The notes below the pieces were generated by a model. It saw only the letters and a program-made list of their open reading frames with translations, did not search any database and was not told the DNA's origin. The translations under genes and the position numbers were made by a program. This document shows, piece by piece, positions 54,068 to 62,546 of a stretch of 64,000 nt of DNA. Source of the DNA: QHXW01 sp963752965 (lineage in GTDB: Bacteria > Acidobacteriota > Terriglobia > Bryobacterales > Bryobacteraceae); the NCBI GenBank assembly GCA_963752965.1, contig CAVWAJ010000016.1, positions 868,001 through 932,000 of the forward strand, read 5' to 3'. Position 1 is the first letter of the stretch; each line of letters starts with the position of its first letter.

Positions 54068-54211
54068 TTCGACTCCGTTTATCGGACTTGACCGTTTTCA
54101 TGTTAGACACCGAATCCGGCGAGTTGTCATAGCCAATCGTCTTCGCAAATTCTTAAACAGCGTTGCGCCGGTCTAGGCAACCGCATGCCGCTCGGTAGAT
54201 GCTGGCTTCTC

Positions 54212-55120
54212 TCAAAGCCTTGCGTAGATGCTCATCCTACCGGCCCTAGAACCGGCCCGCCATGCCCAGACTATCGCTGCCAGAATCGGCACTTGTAACA
54301 GTGCTCCGGTCCAGATCGGCTCTCTCGCGTACAGCACGAACAAAAGCGCGGATGCTGCCAACGGGGCAGTAATCCAGGCGCGCCACCATTGCCGCCGAAC
54401 TAGAATCAAAACGACGGCAATAGCGAATTCCAGAAACGCCGACATCCATATCGTGATCTCGGCCGCCTGTACTTCCAACGGTTCGATGCGGCGGTTTTCC
54501 ACACGATCCCTGATGCCCAGCAGCATCTTGGGGACGGCAACATGATCAGCAAACTCGGTGAATAAATCCAGCAAGATCCGCTGGTCTGTCCAGTGATGAT
54601 GGAAGCGGATACGCAAGACGAGACGGGTGTGCTTCTCATCCACGGGGAACAGTGCCCATGTGAAGGCGCCGCCGGGAGGATCTTCATCTCCGGCCCATAT
54701 CAAGAGTCGATTGGATGCCATCGAATGAATGACGAGATATGCGACGCGGCTCATATAAACCCTGTCGCCCACAGCCAGGCGCTGCAGTTCCGGAATAATC
54801 TGCGTGGCGCTTCGAATTCCCTGTTTGCTGCCGAGGTTCTCGATCAGGTCATACCCATAGAATCCGGCCCGTTCGTACCCGATTTGGACGATCCAAGGCC
54901 AGATGTCTTCCGGCCGTTCCGTAATCGTGACCGCCCGAGTGGCCCAGAATGTCGGAGCCCGGACAAGATCGTCGCCTGGCAAAGGCTGAGCTAGTTCCTC
55001 GGGAGTTGCGCCCCAGCGCAGTTGCCCCGGCCGGATTGTGAAGTAATAGACACCAGTCAGCAGAACGAATAGAGCGAGGACGGCAAGAAATTTCACAGCC
55101 ACCGAGCGCCAGCCAGTCAT
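54212..55120 (-). CDS. SRPBCC-domain membrane protein
   Basis: A 302-residue protein. One helix near the N-terminus (VKFLAVLALFVLLTGVYYF) is followed by a soluble START/SRPBCC-like domain (VTITERPEDIWPWIVQIGYERAGFYGYDLIENLG to PVDEKHTRLVLRIRF) and then two or three helices at the C-terminus. SRPBCC domains bind hydrophobic ligands. The ATG at 55120 is chosen because the membrane helix starts soon after; a reading from 55237 would run over the 55236-55260 inverted repeat. It is divergent from the interrupted permease gene. Confidence 0.72.
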   Translation of the reverse strand: MTGWRSVAVKFLAVLALFVLLTGVYYFTIRPGQLRWGATPEELAQPLPGDDLVRAPTFWATRAVTITERPEDIWPWIVQIGYERAGFYGYDLIENLGSKQGIRSATQIIPELQRLAVGDRVYMSRVAYLVIHSMASNRLLIWAGDEDPPGGAFTWALFPVDEKHTRLVLRIRFHHHWTDQRILLDLFTEFADHVAVPKMLLGIRDRVENRRIEPLEVQAAEITIWMSAFLEFAIAVVLILVRRQWWRAWITAPLAASALLFVLYAREPIWTGALLQVPILAAIVWAWRAGSRAGRMSIYARL

Positions 55121-55235
55121 CAACGTTGGAGACGCGCGGGTTTGGTTGTGGCCCGTTCCTTCAGAGTCAACCAAAGCCGCCTGCCTTACTCGATCACTAC
55201 CACCGACCACCGCTGCTGCGCATAATATCCTAGCC

Positions 55236-55260
55236 AATAAAGGATTATCAATCCTTTATT
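55236..55260. repeat. Perfect AT-rich inverted repeat (11-bp arms)
   Basis: AATAAAGGATT and AATCCTTTATT are exact reverse complements separated by ATC. In an otherwise GC-rich region this stands between divergent genes, 151 bases before the interrupted permease gene. It may be a repressor operator or the stem of a transcript. Confidence 0.65.
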
Positions 55261-57558
55261 ACTCTTTTGGATTTATCTCAATGCGCGACTGGCCGGGCAC
55301 GCCGAGCCACTGCGGCCAGCAGATTGCCAGGAACATCGTCCCGTCGCCACCCGTACTGATTAGTAGGACGCCGGGCACGCCGGTAAGTCCCGGCGTCAGG
55401 AGGCATCTGCATGGTGGCACTCATCCAGGATCTTCGTTACGGCTTGCGTATGCTGGCCAAGAACCCGGGGTTCACGGCGGTGGCAGTAATCGCACTGGCG
55501 CTCGGGATTGGCGCCAACACAGCCATCTTCAGCGTCGTCAACGGCGTGCTGCTTCAGCCGCTGCCCTACCGCGATCCCGGCCACCTCATGCGGCTCAGCG
55601 AGACGTCGCCCGACTTCGGAACGATGTCTGTCGCTTATCCGAACTTCGTGGACTGGAAAGACCAGAACCGCAGCTTTGCTGGCCTCGCCGCGTTCCGTTG
55701 GAACGACTACGATGTCACTGGCGGAGGGCAGCCCGAGCACCTGAGCGGCAAGATGGTCTCGGCTGATTTCTTCCGTGTCTTCGGAATTAGCCCCGTGCTG
55801 GGCCGCGACTTCGACCCCCGGGCAGACCGGCTCGGCGCCTCGCCCGTAGTGCTCATCGGCGCCGGCCTGTGGAGCCGGCGATTCGCTTCAAACCCCGCCG
55901 TGCTCGGCAGCCAGCTCAGGCTCGACGGCCGGAGCTACACCATCGTGGGCGTCATTCCCGCAGGTTTTCAGTTCGAGGGCACGGCCGACGCCTACACCCT
56001 CTTGGAACAGTGGGACGATATTCTGGCCAGATCGCGCGAAATGCATCCCGGCATGTATGTGGTGGGGCGGCTCAAGCCCGGCGTGACGCAAGTCCAGGCG
56101 CAATCGGAAATGGCCGCCATCGCTGCCCGCTTGGCCGAAGCGTATCCGAAATCGAATTCTAAGCACGGCGTCAACATCGCGCCGCTCGCGAGCACGATCG
56201 TCGGAGACGTCCGCCCCACTCTGCTGGTTCTGCTGGGCGCGGTGGGCTTCGTGCTGCTCATCGCTTGCGCCAACGTGGCGAACCTGCTCCTGGCTCGCTC
56301 CACCCGGCGCCAGAAAGAGATTGCCATCCGCTCCGCTCTCGGCGCCGGCCGCGGCCGTGTAATCCGGCAACTGCTTACCGAGAGTGTCGTGCTGGCGCTA
56401 ACCGGAGGCATCGCCGGACTGGCTATCGCCCGATGGGGCACGCCAGCGGTGCTAGCGGCCGTGCCGGGCGGATTACCGCGCATGGAGAACATCGGTGTGG
56501 ACGGCTGGGTGCTCGCCTTTACTCTTGGCGTCTCGCTCCTCACTGGTATCGTTTTCGGGCTGGCTCCGGCGCTCGAAGTCTCCACCACCGATCTGCACGA
56601 GATGTTGAAAGAAGGCAGCCGCGGGTGCTCGGCCGGACCCCGGCGCTTGCGCAACCTGCTGGTAGTTTCCGACGTGGCCGCCGCCCTGGTTCTGTTGGCC
56701 GGAGCCGGCCTGATGCTGCGCACCGTCTGGAGCCTCGCTCGCGTCAATCCGGGATTCGACCCCGGCCACGTTCTGACCTTTTCAGTGGGGCTGTCCCCGG
56801 CAACCACGAGCAGCAGCACTCGGATCCTTCAGACCTTCGACGAGACCGTGGATCGTATCCAAACTGTGCCCGGAGTGAAGAGCGCCGCGGTGTCCTCGTT
56901 GATTCCCTTGAACGGCAACGACGACGAAATCCCGTTCTACGTGAACGGACGGCCTCGCCCCACCTCGCAGGGCGACATGTCGTGGGCGTTGATGTACGCT
57001 ACCGGCCCCGGCTATTTCAAGGTCATGGACATTCCCCTCTTACGCGGCCGTTACATCGAACGTCAGGATATGCACCGCGGCTCCCACGTGGTGGTGATCG
57101 ACGACGTCATGGCGCGCACGGTCTTCCCGCACGAAGACCCGCTTGGCAAGAGCATCGTGGCTGCGGACTTGAGCGGCGATCTCGGGCCCGAAGCTTCCAC
57201 ACCGATGGAGATCGTGGGTATCGTCGGCCATGTCAGCCATTGGGGGCTGGGTAGTGATGCGAACGCGCGGGTCCGCAGCGAGCTTTACATGCCGCTTACC
57301 CAGATCCCGGATCCGTTCATGAAAGGCATGGCCGGGTACAGCCACTTCCTGTTGCGCACCGGAGCCGATCCGCTCACCGTGCTCTCCGCGGTGCGCGGTG
57401 CGGTCATCGAAGGCGGTAATGACCAGCCCGTTTACGGAGTGCGGACCATGGATCAGATCGTTTCGGCTTCCATAGCGGACCGGCGCTTCTCCATGTTGCT
57501 CCTGGCCATCTTCGCCGGGTTGGCGCTGTTGCTGGCCGCAGTTGGCATCTACGGGGTG

Positions 57559-57562
57559 ATCT
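57559..57562. repeat. Target-site duplication (left copy)
   Basis: ATCT immediately left of the IS element, matching the copy at 58958-58961 on the right. A 4-bp duplication is usual for the IS407 group of the IS3 family. Confidence 0.9.
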
Positions 57563-57628
57563 TGACCTGCCCTCGATAATCTCTGCCAGTCATAATTGAG
57601 AAGCTCCAGCGAGGAAAGGAGCTTCGAG

Positions 57629-57904
57629 ATGAAGAAGGGCAAGCACCCAGAAGAACAGATCATCGGCGTGCTGAAGCAGGTGGAGGCAGGCCGGACGGTG
57701 AAGGAGGTCGCCCGGGAGTTGGGCGTCAGCGAGGCGACGATCTACACCTGGAAGAGCAAGTACGGTGGCATGGAAGTCAGCGAAGCGCGGCGACTAAAGG
57801 AACTGGAAGATGAGAACCGCCGGCTGAAGCACATGGTCGCAGACCTCAGCCTCGACAAAGAGGCACTGAAGGCGGTGATCCGAAAAAACGGCTGGAGCTT
57901 GTAG
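57629..57904 (+). CDS. IS3-family transposase OrfA
   Basis: A 91-residue protein with a helix-turn-helix (EQIIGVLKQVEAGRTVKEVARELGVSEATIYTWKSKY) and a leucine-zipper-like helix (LKELEDENRRLKHMV). Near its end the sequence CG-A-AAA-AAC forms the canonical A AAA AAC slippery heptamer at 57884-57890, in the correct phase for a -1 shift into the orfB frame. The ATG has GAAAGGAG upstream. Confidence 0.93.
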   Translation: MKKGKHPEEQIIGVLKQVEAGRTVKEVARELGVSEATIYTWKSKYGGMEVSEARRLKELEDENRRLKHMVADLSLDKEALKAVIRKNGWSL

Positions 57905-57918
57905 GTCTGCGGCAGGAT

Positions 57919-58911
57919 GTGGCGTTGGTGATGAGCGAGTATGAATACTCGGAGCGCCAAGCCTGCAAGCTCATGTCCATGGATCGGACCACCTACCGAT
58001 ATCAGCCGCGGCCGGACCACAATGCCGAGTTGCGCAGCAAATTGATCGCCCTGGCGCGGCAGAAACCGCGCTACGGTTACCGGCGTCTGTGCGCGCTGCT
58101 GGAGCGCAGCGGATGCCAAGCCAGCGCGCAACGGGTGTACCGCATATACAGCGAAGAACATCTGGCGGTACGAAGGCTGAAACGGAAGCGGCTGGTGAGA
58201 CCGGCGCCGGAAGGCACGTTGTTGCACAAGCCCAACCAGGAATGGGCCATCGATTTCGTGTCCGATGGCTTGGCCACCGGACGAGGGCTGCGCATGCTGA
58301 CCGTCGTAGACAGTTTCACGCGCGAGTGTCCAGCTGTCGAGGTCGACACAGGCTTGTCGAGTGGCCGAGTGACTCGCGTGCTGGACTGGATCATCAGCCA
58401 GCGTGGGAAGCCGGAAGTGATTCGGTGTGATAACGGGCCGGAATTCACGAGCCGACACTTTATCGTTTGGTGCGAGGAAAGGCAGATCACGCTGCTGCAC
58501 ATTCAACCTGGCCGACCCATGCAGAACGGTCATGTCGAGAGCTTCAACGGGCGATTCCGTGATGAGTGTCTGAATCACAACTGGTTCACGACGCTGACGG
58601 ACGCAAAAGAAAAGATCGAACGGTGGCGTATGGAATACAACGGGGAGCGGCCACACAGCAGCTTGGCGTATCGAACACCAGAGGAATTCGCCAAAGCCTG
58701 CTCTGAGCCCACCAACAGGATGGGGTTAACAACACCCATCCCGCCAGAGCCGCCCGTCGCAGGTGAGCGGTCGCAGAACGGTACTCACGGTCAAGGGTTC
58801 GCTAACGCCACGCCAAAAACCGGCGCGCCCTTGACCGCTGCGTGCCGTTCTGCATTGGAGGATGGTGCGACGGGCGGCTCCGACGGGATGGGAAAAGAGG
58901 AGTTACAGTAG
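57919..58911 (+). CDS. IS3-family transposase OrfB (DDE catalytic part)
   Basis: Up to 330 residues. The rve-type DDE domain shows Asp in WAIDFVSD, Asp in RCDNGPEF and Glu in NGHVESFNGRF. The frame is open back to the slippery site and before it, reading KKRLELVGLRQDVALVMSEYEYSERQACKLM, so the natural product is an OrfAB fusion by -1 frameshifting. Some 70 residues at the C-terminus after the last DDE block are unusual in length. Confidence 0.93.
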   Translation: MALVMSEYEYSERQACKLMSMDRTTYRYQPRPDHNAELRSKLIALARQKPRYGYRRLCALLERSGCQASAQRVYRIYSEEHLAVRRLKRKRLVRPAPEGTLLHKPNQEWAIDFVSDGLATGRGLRMLTVVDSFTRECPAVEVDTGLSSGRVTRVLDWIISQRGKPEVIRCDNGPEFTSRHFIVWCEERQITLLHIQPGRPMQNGHVESFNGRFRDECLNHNWFTTLTDAKEKIERWRMEYNGERPHSSLAYRTPEEFAKACSEPTNRMGLTTPIPPEPPVAGERSQNGTHGQGFANATPKTGAPLTAACRSALEDGATGGSDGMGKEELQ

Positions 58912-58957
58912 ACCGAGCGTCTCAGTTACGGTTGGTAGAGAAAATCGAGGCAGGTCA

Positions 58958-58961
58958 ATCT
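58958..58961. repeat. Target-site duplication (right copy)
   Basis: ATCT immediately right of the IS element, matching 57559-57562. Confidence 0.9.
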
Positions 58962-59293
58962 CTTACACGGTCGCGCAGCGTACTCGCGAGATTGGCATCC
59001 GCATGGCGCTTGGGGCAGGTCAGGCCGATGTGCTGAAGGTTGTCGTCGCACAGGGCATGGTTCCCGTTTTGGCCGGACTGGCCGTCGGGCTGGGTGCGTC
59101 CTTCGGGCTCACCCGCCTCATGGCCGGCATGCTCTACGGCGTCAATGCCGGCGACCCGGTGACCTTGATCGCTGTGGCGCTGGTGTTAGCCGCCGTGGCG
59201 CTCACCGCCACCCTGGTCCCCGCCCGCCGCGCTACCAGGGTAGCCCCCGTGGTGGCCTTGCGCTACGAGTAGAGCGCCAAATCATAGAAAACG

Positions 59294-59382
59294 TGGTGCC
59301 CGGGGCGGGACTTGAACCCGCACTCTCCTTGCGGAAAAAAGGATTTTAAGTCCTTTGCGTCTGCCGATTTCGCCACCCGGGC
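59294..59382 (-). tRNA. tRNA-Leu (TAA anticodon)
   Basis: An 89-base tRNA with encoded CCA. Acceptor GCCCGGG pairs with CCCGGGC, the D arm contains GCGAAATCGGCAGACGC, the anticodon stem GGACT/ATCC... encloses CTTAAAA with anticodon TAA, a long variable arm of class II type follows, and the T arm holds GGTTCAAGTC. Its 5' end lies 9 bases from the integrase stop, so it marks one end of the integrative element. Confidence 0.93.
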
Positions 59383-59391
59383 ATGCTGAAT

Positions 59392-60543
59392 TTAACTGAC
59401 TTGTCGTATTACGCCATTTGCTTCCTGCTTCATTGTAGTGGAAAGTGTAGTGAGTACCGTGCCATTTGCGCCATTCCTTCTCGCTCCAAGATTCAGCGCC
59501 TCCAGCTTTTCGAAAGCGCGCTCAACCGATTCTGGAGAAGGATGTACATATCGCTGAGACACCGTGACGGTGCTGTGCCCCATGAGCTTCATAATTGTGA
59601 ATGCGTCAGCGCCGGCTTCGCCTAGGCGGGTCCCGAAGGTGTGCCGCAAGGAATGTAGCACAAAATCGGCCGGTAGCTTCAACAGCTCACGCACTCGGGC
59701 ATGCTGCTGGTCGAGAAGCGTCTCTGAGAGCTGCCCACCCTCAGCGTTTTGGCATACTCGACCGTTATCTTGTGCTTTCCAGTTTCTCAAGACCAACTGC
59801 ACACGCTGATTCAGAGGCACGTTGCGGGATTTCTTACTCTTTGCCTTACCAGACAGCACGGTAAGGTAGCCAAACTTGGCGCCATTGGCTGGTTCTAGGT
59901 GAATCTGAGGCCATTCCAGGCTGAGTGCCTCACCCAAACGCAAGCCGGTATCGAGCAGCAACACAGCGACATCCTGGAGTGGTTGCCCTGCAGTGCCTAG
60001 GTAGATCGCCTCCGTGTCGTGGCCGAGAACGAATTCTCGTTGTCGTTCCCCCCTGAGTAGCCGAACGCGTGGAATCCTCTGGATCACGTTCCACTCGTGC
60101 GCCAATCGAAGCAGACGCCGGAGTGTCGCCAACTCCCTATTCACCGATCCTACGGCGAGCGGCTTCTTGCGGCGCGACTTAAACTTGCAACGCACTTGTT
60201 TGTAGACCTCAATGGCAGCCTCGTCGATCCTATCCAGCCGAGCCGACGCGAGGCTTTCGTTCTCCAGAAGGTATTTGAGCTTAGCTTTGTAGAAATCCAC
60301 GGTGCGAGGCTTGTCGGCGCATTGAGTCTCGATAGCGTCGCTAAACCTCGACGCAAACTCTCGGAGCGTCGGGGCCGGCTTCCTGTCGCGGATACCAACT
60401 TCACCCTTGGCGAGAGACGTTCGGTGAGCAGCCTCCATTTGCCGAGCGATTCGGGGATGCCCCTGTTTCGTGCTTTCCTGAATGTGCTCACCGTTGAAGA
60501 CGAAGTTGTACCAGTACACCTTGCCACGTTTGAAGATTGCCAT
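59392..60543 (-). CDS. int: Tyrosine recombinase (phage-type integrase)
   Basis: A 383-residue integrase. The N-terminal arm-binding part (KRGKVYWYNFVFNGEHIQEST) and SAM-like domain are followed by the catalytic domain with Arg in LLLDTGLRLGEALSL, Lys in SGKAKSKKSRNVPL, His-x-x-Arg in LHSLRHTFGTRLGEAGAD, His in MGHSTVTVSQRYVHP with the nucleophile Tyr. All five are kept. The ATG at 60543 shares a base with the stop of the small basic gene upstream (TGATG). It is adjacent to tRNA-Leu. Confidence 0.93.
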   Translation of the reverse strand: MAIFKRGKVYWYNFVFNGEHIQESTKQGHPRIARQMEAAHRTSLAKGEVGIRDRKPAPTLREFASRFSDAIETQCADKPRTVDFYKAKLKYLLENESLASARLDRIDEAAIEVYKQVRCKFKSRRKKPLAVGSVNRELATLRRLLRLAHEWNVIQRIPRVRLLRGERQREFVLGHDTEAIYLGTAGQPLQDVAVLLLDTGLRLGEALSLEWPQIHLEPANGAKFGYLTVLSGKAKSKKSRNVPLNQRVQLVLRNWKAQDNGRVCQNAEGGQLSETLLDQQHARVRELLKLPADFVLHSLRHTFGTRLGEAGADAFTIMKLMGHSTVTVSQRYVHPSPESVERAFEKLEALNLGARRNGANGTVLTTLSTTMKQEANGVIRQVS

Positions 60544-60698
60544 CACTTGCTGCCTTTCTTTTTGCCCCTAGCCTTTGGAGGCCGACCACCCAATTTGCCC
60601 CACTCCTGCAGCCGACGCCGAAACTCCTCTTCGCCCCACAGCGCCAGGCGCGCCTTGACGCTGCGGCGCCCCATGAGACTGGCTGCATTCGACACCAT
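60543..60698 (-). CDS. Small basic protein coupled to the integrase
   Basis: A 51-residue protein from an ATG with CAGGAAC upstream; a longer start at 60731 is in frame. It has the helix-like core AASLMGRRSVKARLALWGEEEFRRRLQEWGKLGG and ends in a GRPPKARGKKKGSK tail with the AT-hook core GRP. Its stop overlaps the integrase ATG (TGATG). Such small basic partners can be directionality factors or DNA-bending aids; a family is not recognised. Confidence 0.6.
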   Translation of the reverse strand: MVSNAASLMGRRSVKARLALWGEEEFRRRLQEWGKLGGRPPKARGKKKGSK

Positions 60699-60880
60699 GC
60701 TGTTCCTGCGTTTCATGCTCGGTTCGATCATAATCTAACGTTTGGTTATACTCAAGAGTCTTGCTTGCTGCGGTTAAAGTCGGAACCGCGGGTTCGGATC
60801 AGTGAGTGCGCCGAGAACTTCGCGTATCCTGGCTCACATGCCGACCCACTGAACAACTCGTAGCAATGCGGGAGGTGTTG

Positions 60881-61624
60881 ATGGCTCGACGTGTTGTGCT
60901 CAAGCTGCCGGAAGCATTCGGCGAGTTTCTTCAGTTCCTTCGAGAAAAGGATCCGAGGGGCCTGTACGAGGGTCGGGAGGGTCGGGCCATGCACGCCCTG
61001 GAGCAGCTTTGCCAAAAAGGACAGAAAGCTCAAAAGGGCTTCGATCCTGGTGAGCTGAGCACGTTCTTAGTAGCGGTTTGTCAGCCCTCGAATCGCCGGC
61101 GGTTGCCGAATTTATTGCAGTACGGTCCCGCCGCGGCGGATCTGCTAACCATGAGGAACCTGCAGGATTCTGTCAAACGTGTGCATCGGCTGATTGACTT
61201 TGTGGAAAAAGTCAAAAGAACGCATTTGGTTGTTTACCTCCAGGCTACTGGAGAGGTCCCTGCAGGCGATGTCCTGTCCGCGCCATATCTGGCTCATGAA
61301 GGTGAGACGGCGCAGCGTGTGCAGTCGCTCAGGGGTTTGTTTGGGTTTCCGATGGATCCTCCAGAGCGGGATCAGTACCTAGCAAAGCTCGGCCAACTAC
61401 TAGCAACAGTCCTAAGATTGCCTCGTTTGGCGAAACGATACAGCCGAACGCTGAATCCGATGGGCGACTACTTGCTGTCCGGCCTCTGCCAATACGTTCG
61501 TCAGACGACTGGCAGTTGGAATGACGCACTACTTGTTGAGATCCTGAGCGCGTTCAATGTTCCCCATACTGAGTCGACGGAGGCGCTGAGAATGTGGCGA
61601 AACCGGACGCAGCGGTCCGCGTAA
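60881..61624 (+). CDS. Protein of unknown function in the integrative element
   Basis: A 247-residue protein from an ATG with GGAGG six bases upstream; in-frame starts at 60866 and 60806 are weaker. It is mainly helical and basic with no membrane part (VVLKLPEAFGEFLQFLREKDPRG, LLQYGPAAADLLTMRNLQDS, PYLAHEGETAQRVQSLRGLFGFPMDPPERDQYLAKLGQLLATVLRLPRLAKRYSRTL). I do not recognise a family. It is divergent from the integrase unit, and a TGTTACG-type repeat overlaps its stop, so a role in control or maintenance is possible. Confidence 0.6.
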   Translation: MARRVVLKLPEAFGEFLQFLREKDPRGLYEGREGRAMHALEQLCQKGQKAQKGFDPGELSTFLVAVCQPSNRRRLPNLLQYGPAAADLLTMRNLQDSVKRVHRLIDFVEKVKRTHLVVYLQATGEVPAGDVLSAPYLAHEGETAQRVQSLRGLFGFPMDPPERDQYLAKLGQLLATVLRLPRLAKRYSRTLNPMGDYLLSGLCQYVRQTTGSWNDALLVEILSAFNVPHTESTEALRMWRNRTQRSA

Positions 61625-61734
61625 CACGAAACACACAGAAAAAGACCCGTTCGGTGTTACGTTTTCTCGTAACATGAACTCCGCACGAACTGACCAGTTT
61701 ACTGTTACGGCTTCGATGAGCAGGAGACGTTACG
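61620..61734. repeat. Cluster of TGTTACG/CGTAACA repeats
   Basis: Copies at 61620-61626 (CGTAACA), 61655-61661 (TGTTACG), 61668-61674 (CGTAACA), 61703-61709 (TGTTACG) and 61728-61734 (CGTTACG, one change). The second and third form a perfect inverted pair with a 6-base spacer; inverted pairs recur 48 bases apart with a constant 35-base offset. The cluster lies just before the HTH gene, so it may be an operator array or iteron-like origin. Confidence 0.7.
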
Positions 61735-61742
61735 AATAGAGC

Positions 61743-61928
61743 ATGCAGGATTATGCACCGCTACCGCCTCTGTTCTTGACATATAGGGAAGCCGCTCTTG
61801 CCTGTCGGCTGTCCGAATCCATGGTCCGCAAATTGGCGCGTTCCGGAAAGATCAAGGTGACGAAATTTGGTCGCGCCGCCCGCATTCATGTGACTGAGCT
61901 ATCACGGTTTGGCGCGGAAACGAAGTGA
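61743..61928 (+). CDS. Excisionase-type helix-turn-helix protein
   Basis: A 61-residue protein with the HTH_17/MerR-like pattern LFLTYREAALACRLSESMVRKLARSGKIKVTKFGRAARIHVTEL, which is the excisionase form (DNA-binding wing followed by a strand). Proteins of this size act in mobile elements as excisionases or repressors. It follows the TGTTACG repeats, a plausible binding target. It precedes the primase-type gene by 9 bases. Confidence 0.8.
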   Translation: MQDYAPLPPLFLTYREAALACRLSESMVRKLARSGKIKVTKFGRAARIHVTELSRFGAETK

Positions 61929-61937
61929 GCATTCCAA

Positions 61938-62546
61938 ATGAGCATTCCACCCGATGTTATCGATCGGATTCGCCAACTTCCAATCGAAAACGTGCTTGCC
62001 TTGCTGGGTGTGCGCCGGTGGGGGCGAGCCTGGTATTGCCCATTCCACGAAGATCGGCGACCCTCTGCGGGCGTAAAGCACAACAAGTTGCGGTGCTTTG
62101 CCTGCTCGGACCGGTCGTGGTCGACGATCGACCTCGTGATGAAGTCCGTTGGGCTTGATTTTGTTGGCGCTGTACGCTGGCTGGCCGATCATTTCGGAGT
62201 CTCGATTCCAGACCACCAGCTAAGCCGAGCGGAGCGTCAGGATCTGGCGCGGCGCCTCGCAGATGCACGTAGTAGCGCCGACAACCTGACTGACTGGCGA
62301 CAGTGGCAGGAGTCGAATCTGCGGCTGCATCGAGACTTGCTCTGGCGCAACGCGCAATTTGCCCATCGATGGACGCTTGCGCATCTCAACGACTCCAAAT
62401 TCGACGACGATCCTCGTTGGGACGTCGTGTGGTCCGCCATCGAGCGGGCCGAGGTCGGCGATCTCCTTAACGAAGCCCTGAATCACCTCGAAAGCCTGAC
62501 TCCTGCCGAGTGCCTGGTGCTGCGCAATCGAGTGGAGGCCGAATGA
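61938..62546 (+). CDS. CHC2 zinc-finger (DNA primase N-terminal-type) protein
   Basis: A 202-residue protein with the DnaG-type zinc finger: RAWYCPFHEDRRPSAGVKHNKLRCFACSDRSWSTIDLVMKSVGLDFVGAVRWLADHFG, that is Cys-x2-His then Cys-x2-Cys with the primase IDLV helix. The catalytic Toprim part of DnaG is absent, so this is a helper or template-binding part of a split replication system. It overlaps the next gene by 4 bases. Confidence 0.84.
   Translation: MSIPPDVIDRIRQLPIENVLALLGVRRWGRAWYCPFHEDRRPSAGVKHNKLRCFACSDRSWSTIDLVMKSVGLDFVGAVRWLADHFGVSIPDHQLSRAERQDLARRLADARSSADNLTDWRQWQESNLRLHRDLLWRNAQFAHRWTLAHLNDSKFDDDPRWDVVWSAIERAEVGDLLNEALNHLESLTPAECLVLRNRVEAE

Larger units (their letters stand above)
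57563..58957 (+). mobile_element. IS3-family (IS407-group) insertion sequence, 1395 bp
   Basis: The element starts TGACCTGCCCTCGAT and ends with the inverted complement TGACCTGCCTCGATTTTC, giving imperfect terminal inverted repeats of about 20 bp. It has orfA and orfB with a DDE transposase and 4-bp duplications. It splits the ADOP gene. Both ORFs look intact, so the insertion may be recent. Confidence 0.93.
55411..59272 (+). pseudogene. ADOP MacB/FtsX-type permease, interrupted by an IS element
   Basis: An intact N-terminal part (55411-57562) ends at GIYGV inside the last FtsX block, and the matching end ISYTVAQRTREIGIRMALG... continues at 58962 and runs to 59272. Removing the insertion and one copy of the ATCT duplication restores one frame of 820 residues, GIYGVISYTVAQRT, which lines up with the intact paralogue at 50.7 kb. 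CAGGAGG precedes the ATG. The break therefore removes the last two or three helices. The truncated product may still be made; function is probably lost. Confidence 0.92.

Noticed and set aside
57580..57700. The shortened permease frame ending at 57579 as a complete gene
   Set aside because: The last residues before the stop come from the IS end; the real C-terminal block continues after the element.
61620..61734. A CRISPR array
   Set aside because: The repeats are only 7 bases, alternate in orientation and have unequal spacers; no cas gene is present.
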